From NCBI GenBank assembly GCA_016716135.1, contig JADJWX010000009.1, positions 62,001 to 126,000 on the forward strand: 64,000 bases of DNA, written 5' to 3'. Shown in pieces: positions 61,923 through 64,000 of the stretch. How positions within the stretch are numbered: the stretch's first letter is position 1; each line of letters begins with the position of its first letter. The DNA is from Lewinellaceae bacterium. Lineage in GTDB: Bacteria; Bacteroidota; Bacteroidia; Chitinophagales; Saprospiraceae. The translations under genes were made by a program, and so were the position numbers. The notes below the pieces were generated by a model that was not told the DNA's origin, made no database searches, and saw only the letters and a program-made list of their open reading frames with translations.

Positions 61923-62880
61923 AATTGCCTTGGGATTTTTGTTTTTTGGGCTTGCCCGGGGTTCCCAAAATATTTTTCCCCTTTTGGCTGTCCAAAACGG
62001 GCTCGGGGCGAGGCGCTTCTTCCTGGACCTGATCAAAAACTTTTTCCACAAATTTCCAACGTCCTTTTTCAAGTTTGTAGCCGCTGTAACTTCCGTCGGG
62101 GATATACATGATGCCGCCATTGTAGGGATTAGGATAAGGCACTAAATGATCGAATAATATCATCTGGTACTGTTCGTCCCAATTGAGGCGCACACGCGCT
62201 TCGGCAAAATATTCAAGCATAAGGCGCATTTCGCCTTCCGCATCCGGTTGGTCAAAAACCGGCGCGCCAAAAACGGGCCTGCCTTTTTCGTCGAAACTCA
62301 GCACCTCGACAACCTTGCGTTTGTCAAAAAAAGAAAAACCGTCAAAGCCAAACAGCAGGTATTTTCTCCCCTTTCGGGTGTCGAACGGCAGGAGGTTGTA
62401 GTACAAGGCGCCGTACCAATAGTCATTGGCAAGTTGTTCCCGGGTCGGAAGTCCGCGCATTTCAGCACTCCGGTCGATCAAGGGAAAAAGGCTGAGTTCC
62501 GGCTGATTCATCTGAATGGCGCCGTAATACCGGTAGGTAGAATCGTCGACAAAAAGTTGCCAGGTAAAAATCCGGAAACTGCTGTCGGGCGGGGTCAGGA
62601 TAGAAACAGCCTTCAGGCGGTCAAAGGCATATTGAAACGAGTTTTCGGTTTTGAGCGCCTGTACCAGTCCGGTGATCAGGCTGCGGCAGGCCAAAAAACG
62701 CATTTCCGGCAGGGAGTCGTTTACCACGGCATAGGCGAGGATGGCCAGGGTGTCTTCACTGGCATGAATCTTTTCAATGGCTTCCGGGCTGAGTTTTTCA
62801 GAAGGTTTGGGTTTGGTTTGAGCCATTAGAAACGTTGGTAGCAACACTGTGGCTGCTAAACAGCAGAATGCTCGGATCAT
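61921..62880 (-). CDS. Exported protein of unknown function
   Basis: The product is 319 residues from the ATG at 62880. A signal peptide (about 1-21, LPTFLMAQ) is followed by a helical N-terminal half (LSPEAIEKIHASEDTLAILAY) and a beta-rich second half with PYPNPYNGGIMYIPDGSYSGYK. A basic, Pro/Lys/Gln-rich tail ends the protein (TPGKPKKQKSQGN). I recognise no family. The related-looking order with the downstream gene on the same strand (82-base gap) suggests a shared transcript. Confidence 0.75.
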   Translation of the reverse strand: MIRAFCCLAATVLLPTFLMAQTKPKPSEKLSPEAIEKIHASEDTLAILAYAVVNDSLPEMRFLACRSLITGLVQALKTENSFQYAFDRLKAVSILTPPDSSFRIFTWQLFVDDSTYRYYGAIQMNQPELSLFPLIDRSAEMRGLPTREQLANDYWYGALYYNLLPFDTRKGRKYLLFGFDGFSFFDKRKVVEVLSFDEKGRPVFGAPVFDQPDAEGEMRLMLEYFAEARVRLNWDEQYQMILFDHLVPYPNPYNGGIMYIPDGSYSGYKLEKGRWKFVEKVFDQVQEEAPRPEPVLDSQKGKNILGTPGKPKKQKSQGN

Positions 62881-62964
62881 CAAAATTGGGTTGAAATTAA
62901 AAATCGTGGGCGACAGCTAAACGCCGTTAGCCCCAGTGAAATTGCGTGTTTGCGGGAGGCATAC

Positions 62965-63999
62965 TTATTCCAGTTCGCCAATTTTCTCCAGCAGCCATTC
63001 GTGGTTGACATGGCTGGCTTTTTCCCGGATAACCTCTTCTTTCAGTTTGGCGATGGCGGCCTTGTCGTGCGGTGCGATCCGGGTAAGCCTGCGCACATAT
63101 TTCAACAGGTTGAGGTAACTTTTTTTTCGCTGTTGCGGAATGTTTTTATTTCGGTTCAGGAAAACGCGGAACGATTCCATGAAAGATTCCAGGGCATCGT
63201 GTTCGTCCAGTTCGTAATAGGCGTTGATCAACATTGTTTTACTCAAAAGATTGTAGCCAATGTCCTCATATTCAAGGTTGTGCAGCAACGCGAGCACTTT
63301 GTCAAATTTTCGTTGGTACCGGTACAGGCGGGCCAGATTGAAGGTGTAGGTGTTTTCCCGCGTATCGGACGGCAGGAAGGTTTTGTATTTTTCAATGAAA
63401 TCTTCGGCCCATTCCAGTTTACCCAAACGCAATGCTACGGCGGTAGTATTGTTGAATCGCCAGGTTGCAAGTTCATCGTTGACAATAAATACGCCTTTTT
63501 TAAGGCCATCTTCAAACAAGTCAAAATATTCCCGAAGGAACTGCTGGTTTCCCTTGTTCAATTTTCCGGTGCAGTAGTGCAGGGCGGAGTCGTACAGTTC
63601 AATGGCCTCTCGTTTGGGCATAACGCCGCCGTAGATATCCAACAGTTTGCGAAGGCTGAAGTAGTGTTTGTCGTTGTCTTCTTCATGGAGCGTTAGATAG
63701 GAGTAATAGTAAATGGCCAGTTCGGGCACACCATCCATGGATAACCGGCTCAAATAATTGAGAATTTCCGTGTTAAACCGCAGGTTATATTCGTAGTTCC
63801 CGGTGCGTTTTTGGCTCAGCCCGGCACTGAACAGTTTTAGTTTTTCAATCCAATAGAAGATATCGAGGCTGTTGGAAATCTCTTCCACGTTTGCCCGCGC
63901 GTTCAACGTCACATCAAATTCCATCATTTCGTAATACAGGCGTTCGATGGTGTAAAGATTTTTAAAGTAATCGAGCGAACGGTATGCTTGTTTGTCCAA
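62965..63999 (-). CDS. TPR-like helical protein, 5' end beyond the window
   Basis: The product is at least 344 residues. The frame runs off the right edge of the window, so the true start is missing (the leading TTG at 63999 is only the window edge). It is all-helical with repeating TPR-like hairpins (KLEWAEDFIEKYKTFLPSD, RLYRYQRKFDKVLALLHN, EHDALESFMESFRVFLNRN). There is no signal peptide in the visible part. I recognise no specific family. It precedes the exported gene on the same strand. Confidence 0.7.
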   Translation of the reverse strand: MDKQAYRSLDYFKNLYTIERLYYEMMEFDVTLNARANVEEISNSLDIFYWIEKLKLFSAGLSQKRTGNYEYNLRFNTEILNYLSRLSMDGVPELAIYYYSYLTLHEEDNDKHYFSLRKLLDIYGGVMPKREAIELYDSALHYCTGKLNKGNQQFLREYFDLFEDGLKKGVFIVNDELATWRFNNTTAVALRLGKLEWAEDFIEKYKTFLPSDTRENTYTFNLARLYRYQRKFDKVLALLHNLEYEDIGYNLLSKTMLINAYYELDEHDALESFMESFRVFLNRNKNIPQQRKKSYLNLLKYVRRLTRIAPHDKAAIAKLKEEVIREKASHVNHEWLLEKIGELE

Positions 64000-64000
64000 T

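Overview
The window reads as a chromosome segment of a Bacteroidota bacterium, most likely Saprospiria or a related gliding/T9SS lineage. The evidence is internal. Proteins carry type IX secretion (T9SS) sorting domains of both the A and B kind. There is a short primary sigma factor of 289 residues, and many genes have an upstream TAnnTTTG -7 box. An ECF sigma / FecR / TonB-receptor / DUF4249 locus, a CcmB-CcmC-CcmD-family cluster and a SecG / LptE-like neighbourhood are also present. I see no rRNA, tRNA, CRISPR array, prophage or transposase gene. Most of the window is core metabolism and envelope biology.

Layout. 1-10.9 kb: envelope genes, namely a GT39-like membrane glycosyltransferase, a TonB receptor and a surface-signalling operon, with malate dehydrogenase and a peroxiredoxin-like gene between them. 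11-22.3 kb: a Crp/Fnr regulator, a secreted deiminase with a T9SS tail, rpoD, pyrG with two companions, a broken lipB, msrB, and groES/groEL. 22.6-33.1 kb: a sugar kinase, a YdeI-like protein, AcpH-like, TrpF-like, ychF, accD, the ccm cluster running into glutamate dehydrogenase, an Lrp regulator and pfkA. 33.1-42.7 kb: a broken BadF-type kinase, a glucosaminidase, secG, lptE-like, a broken guaA, rpsP with a long acidic tail, an unknown 464-residue protein, and lepB interrupted by an in-frame stop. 42.7-57 kb: a five-heme cytochrome with a T9SS tail; a 1677-residue cation-chloride-cotransporter-like permease fused to a P-loop NTPase and translationally coupled to an MscS-like channel; a broken exonuclease/GIY-YIG fusion; a broken NamZ-like gene; a flippase; a REPIN-like nested palindrome; and hutI. 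57-64 kb: a 1533-residue SprB-repeat surface protein and two unknown genes.

The most unusual item is the permease-NTPase fusion with its coupled MscS gene at 45-50.7 kb. The other striking feature is six interrupted genes: five frameshifts (lipB, BadF-type kinase, guaA, exonuclease/GIY-YIG, namZ-like) and one nonsense codon (lepB). At least guaA and lepB are normally important or essential, so uncorrected assembly errors are the first explanation to test, with real gene decay as the alternative. Start sites were moved to internal ATGs where family length, a signal peptide or promoter spacing supported it.
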